A DNA stretch of 64,000 nucleotides, taken from positions 10,591-74,590 of the forward strand of contig DATNDG010000057.1 in assembly GCA_035553515.1 (NCBI GenBank), written 5' to 3'. Position 1 is the first letter of the stretch. Every line of letters begins with the position of its first letter. The DNA comes from DAHUYF01 sp035553515 (GTDB taxonomy: Bacteria; Pseudomonadota; Alphaproteobacteria; ATCC43930; CGMCC-115725). The translations under genes and the position numbers were made by a program. Below are positions 61,979 through 64,000 of the stretch, piece after piece. The notes beneath the pieces are model-generated. The model saw nothing but the letters and a program-made list of their open reading frames with translations. It searched no databases and was not told where the DNA came from.

Positions 61979-63079
61979 ATGGGTTTCAATTGCGGCATCG
62001 TCGGACTGCCCAATGTCGGCAAGTCGACGCTCTTCAACGCGCTGACGGCGACGGCAGCGGCGCAGGCGGCCAACTATCCCTTTTGCACCATCGAGCCCAA
62101 TGTGGGCCGCGTCTCAGTGCCCGACGAGCGGCTCGAAGTCTGCGCGCGGCTGGCGAAATCCGCGAAGATCGTGCCGACCCAGCTCGAATTCGTCGACATT
62201 GCCGGGCTGGTGCGCGGCGCCTCGCGCGGCGAGGGACTCGGCAACCAGTTCCTCGGCCATATCCGCGGCGTCGATGCCATCGCGCATGTGCTGCGCTGCT
62301 TCGAGGACGGCAACGTCACCCACGTCGAGGGCTCGATCGATCCGATCCGCGACGCCGAGACGGTGGAGACCGAACTGCTACTCGCCGATCTCGACAGCAT
62401 CGAGCGGCGCGTCACGGCGACGCAGAAGAAGGCGCGCGGCGCCGACAAGGAGGCGATGGCGCAGCTTCAGGTGATGGAAGCGGTGCTGGCCGGCTTGCGC
62501 GAGGGCAAGCCCGCGCGCTCGGTCGTGCTCGCGCCCGAGCAGCAGGCGATCTTCAAGGAGCTGCAGCTCATCACCGCCAAGCCCGTGCTCTATGTCTGCA
62601 ACGTCGAAGAGGGCGCGGCCGCGCACGGCAATGCGCAGACGGCACGCGTCGAGGCCTTCGCCAAGGCGCAGGGCGCCGCAATGGTGGTGATCTCCGCCGC
62701 CATAGAAGCCGAAGTGGCGCAGCTTGCCGACGAGGCGGAGAAGCGCGAGTACCTCGCGAGCCTCGATCTCGAGGAGCCAGGCCTCGCGCGTGTGATCCGC
62801 GCCGGTTACCGCCTGCTCGAGCTTATCACCTTCCTCACCGTCGGCCCCAAGGAGGCGCATGCCTGGACCGTCGCCAAGGGCACCAAGGCGCCGCAGGCGG
62901 CGGGGGTCATCCATACCGATTTCGAGAAAGGCTTCATCCGCGCCGAAACCATCGCCTACGCCGATTTCGTCGCCTGCGGCGGCGAGCAGGGCGCCAAGGA
63001 AGCCGGCAGGATGCGGCTCGAAGGCTCCGAGTACGTTGTCGCCGACGGCGATATCATGCATTTCCGGTTTAACCTGTAG
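61979..63079 (+). CDS. ychF: Redox-regulated ATPase YchF
   Basis: A 366-residue OBG-family ATPase. P-loop GIVGLPNVGKSTLFNALTAT, then PFCTIEPNVGRVSVPDERL, DIAGLVRGASRGEGLGNQFL and the NxxE nucleotide motif in LYVCNVEEGAAAH (ATP rather than GTP). The C-terminal TGS domain ends IAYADFVACGGEQGAKEAGR. The rplY-pth-ychF order is conserved. It binds ribosomes and affects stress responses. Confidence 0.97.
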   Translation: MGFNCGIVGLPNVGKSTLFNALTATAAAQAANYPFCTIEPNVGRVSVPDERLEVCARLAKSAKIVPTQLEFVDIAGLVRGASRGEGLGNQFLGHIRGVDAIAHVLRCFEDGNVTHVEGSIDPIRDAETVETELLLADLDSIERRVTATQKKARGADKEAMAQLQVMEAVLAGLREGKPARSVVLAPEQQAIFKELQLITAKPVLYVCNVEEGAAAHGNAQTARVEAFAKAQGAAMVVISAAIEAEVAQLADEAEKREYLASLDLEEPGLARVIRAGYRLLELITFLTVGPKEAHAWTVAKGTKAPQAAGVIHTDFEKGFIRAETIAYADFVACGGEQGAKEAGRMRLEGSEYVVADGDIMHFRFNL

Positions 63080-63098
63080 GCGGACGGGGAAGCGGCAG

Positions 63099-63767
63099 AT
63101 GGCCAATGCGATGCAGACCGGTACCGCTGTCGACGCCTGGGATAAGCGTTGGGCGACCGATGCAGGCCGCGCCGATTGGCTCGACCCGCACCCGGCGGTG
63201 GTCGCGCTGCTGCCCGAGCTGGAGGCGCGCGGCGCCAAGGCGGCGCTCGACCTCGGCTGCGGCGTCGGCCGGCATGCGCTGCTGTTGGCCGAGACGGGGT
63301 TTGCGGTCGAAGCCTTCGACGGCAGCGAGACCGGGCTCGACGTGCTGCGAGCGACGGCGGCGGCGCGCGGCCTTACCATCGGCTTCCAGCACGGCACTGC
63401 CGACGCGTTGCCCTATGCCGACAGAGCCTTCGATTTCGTGCTGTCGTGGAACGTGATCTACCACGGCACCCTGGGCGACGCCGGCCAGCGCATCGCCGAG
63501 ATTTGGCGCGTGCTAAAGCCGGGAGGGCTGTACCAGGGCACCATGCTGCCGACCCGCAACTCGAATTACGGGCTCGGCCGCCGCGTCGCGCCGGACACCT
63601 TTGTCGTCGACGGCGGCGAGGAGCGCAGCCACCCGCATTTCTATTGCGACGCCGCGACCCTGGTCGCGTTGTTTTCCGGGTTCGAGCTGTTGAGCCTCAC
63701 TCAAACGCAGCAGAAAAAGCCCGGCTCCTGGCACTGGACCATCGTCGCCGAACGGCTGTCAGGCTGA
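63099..63767 (+). CDS. Class I SAM-dependent methyltransferase
   Basis: A 222-residue methyltransferase. SAM motif I is AALDLGCGVGRHALLLAETG, the acidic loop AFDGSETGLDVLRATAAARG and the post-motif LPYADRAFDFVLSWNVIYHG, followed by EIWRVLKPGGLYQGTML. The substrate is unknown. Codons match neighbours and it lies 19 bases after ychF, so it is probably in the same unit. Confidence 0.9.
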   Translation: MANAMQTGTAVDAWDKRWATDAGRADWLDPHPAVVALLPELEARGAKAALDLGCGVGRHALLLAETGFAVEAFDGSETGLDVLRATAAARGLTIGFQHGTADALPYADRAFDFVLSWNVIYHGTLGDAGQRIAEIWRVLKPGGLYQGTMLPTRNSNYGLGRRVAPDTFVVDGGEERSHPHFYCDAATLVALFSGFELLSLTQTQQKKPGSWHWTIVAERLSG

Positions 63768-63793
63768 TTGCGCCCGCGATCGAATACCTTTAT

Positions 63794-63812
63794 GTAGTTA
63801 ATCAACGACTAC
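63794..63812. promoter_or_regulatory. Inverted repeat before the ribbon-helix-helix gene
   Basis: GTAGT at 63794-63798 and ACTAC at 63808-63812 are exact complements nine bases apart, in a short AT-rich gap 13 bases before the antitoxin-like start. Ribbon-helix-helix antitoxins often bind such repeats in their own promoters. This is a small repeat and could be chance. Confidence 0.4.
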
Positions 63813-63825
63813 GCCGAGGTACGCG

Positions 63826-64000
63826 ATGTCTGCATCGATTTCCGTAAGGCTCGACGACTCCACCCGAGAACTTCTCGAAAGAGAAGCGCATGAGCGCAAG
63901 ATCGGCCTGTCCACTTTGCTGCGGGAAATCGCCACTGAAGCAGCTAAGGAGGCCCGCCGTCGGCGGATCAGGCAGCAGACCCAGGCTCTCGGTGAGTACA
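63826..64000 (+). CDS. Ribbon-helix-helix antitoxin-like protein (cut by window end)
   Basis: The first 58 codons are present. The start (SASISVRLDDSTRELLEREA, HERKIGLSTLLREIATEAAK) is a classic ribbon-helix-helix: a beta strand ISVRLDD, then two helices, as in CopG/RelB-like antitoxins and other small repressors. The end and any toxin partner lie beyond 64000. ATG 63826 is the first in frame; a strong ribosome site is not clear. Confidence 0.7.
   Translation, partial: MSASISVRLDDSTRELLEREAHERKIGLSTLLREIATEAAKEARRRRIRQQTQALGEY

Overview
The window is 64 kb of GC-rich (roughly two thirds G+C), gene-dense DNA from the chromosome of an alphaproteobacterium. The gene content fits a Rhodospirillales-like lineage: an ELM1-family gene, a PetP/PetR-type regulatory pair, a phasin, a RibH2-type lumazine synthase behind an FMN riboswitch, a UbiK-type factor, lgt-midA-pgeF, and rplY-pth-ychF. 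The lineage is inferred from this content and was not tested. I see no rRNA, tRNA, CRISPR array, transposase or prophage. Most of the window is core genome with accessory patches.

Region by region. 1-4.6 kb: the start of an MFS transporter, then an arsenic operon (arsR, arsI C-As lyase, arsC, acr3, EamA exporter) with a recognisable promoter and operator. The acr3 reading frame is broken by a one-base deletion, and a decayed solute-binding-protein gene follows. 4.6-12.1 kb: rlpA, yqeY, carA-carB, greA, a HAD phosphatase and an Lrp regulator with a palindromic operator. 12.3-18.2 kb: an envelope-like group made of an ELM1-family protein, a fused double PAP2 phosphatase, a GT39-type glycosyltransferase and a 634-residue unknown. 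18.2-26 kb: trxB, a LysR regulator and a run of small unknown genes with a candidate structured ncRNA at about 21.0-21.1 kb; then a Coq4-like protein, an FMN-dependent hydroxy-acid dehydrogenase and an SDR. 26-33.9 kb: a soluble PAS hybrid kinase, msrP, an EF-G paralogue, a GNAT and an aspartate aminotransferase.

34-44 kb: uvrB, pteridine reductase and folB, an AT-rich 384-bp gap with DnaA-like and CtrA-like boxes, then uvrC-pgsA-mobB-moeA-SDR-moaD-moaE. The last genes form a molybdenum cofactor group that would serve enzymes such as MsrP. 44-50.8 kb: a branched-chain aminotransferase, petP-petR-kinase, a phasin with a flanked promoter and strong terminator, a TetR regulator, proC, a YbjN protein and ubiK. 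51-58.4 kb: hldD, then the tightly coupled lgt-midA-pgeF, the FMN riboswitch with ribH2, a DHDPS-family lyase, a lone receiver protein and an aminotransferase with an operator over its -10 box. 58.5-64 kb: a lipoprotein, prs, rplY, pth, ychF, a methyltransferase and the start of a ribbon-helix-helix antitoxin-like gene cut by the window edge.

The most noteworthy items are the candidate ncRNA at 21.0-21.1 kb, the tandem PAP2 fusion, the frameshifted acr3 inside an otherwise intact ars operon, the Coq4-like zinc motif protein, the possible origin-like gap at 37.6-37.9 kb, and several operators readable directly from the sequence.
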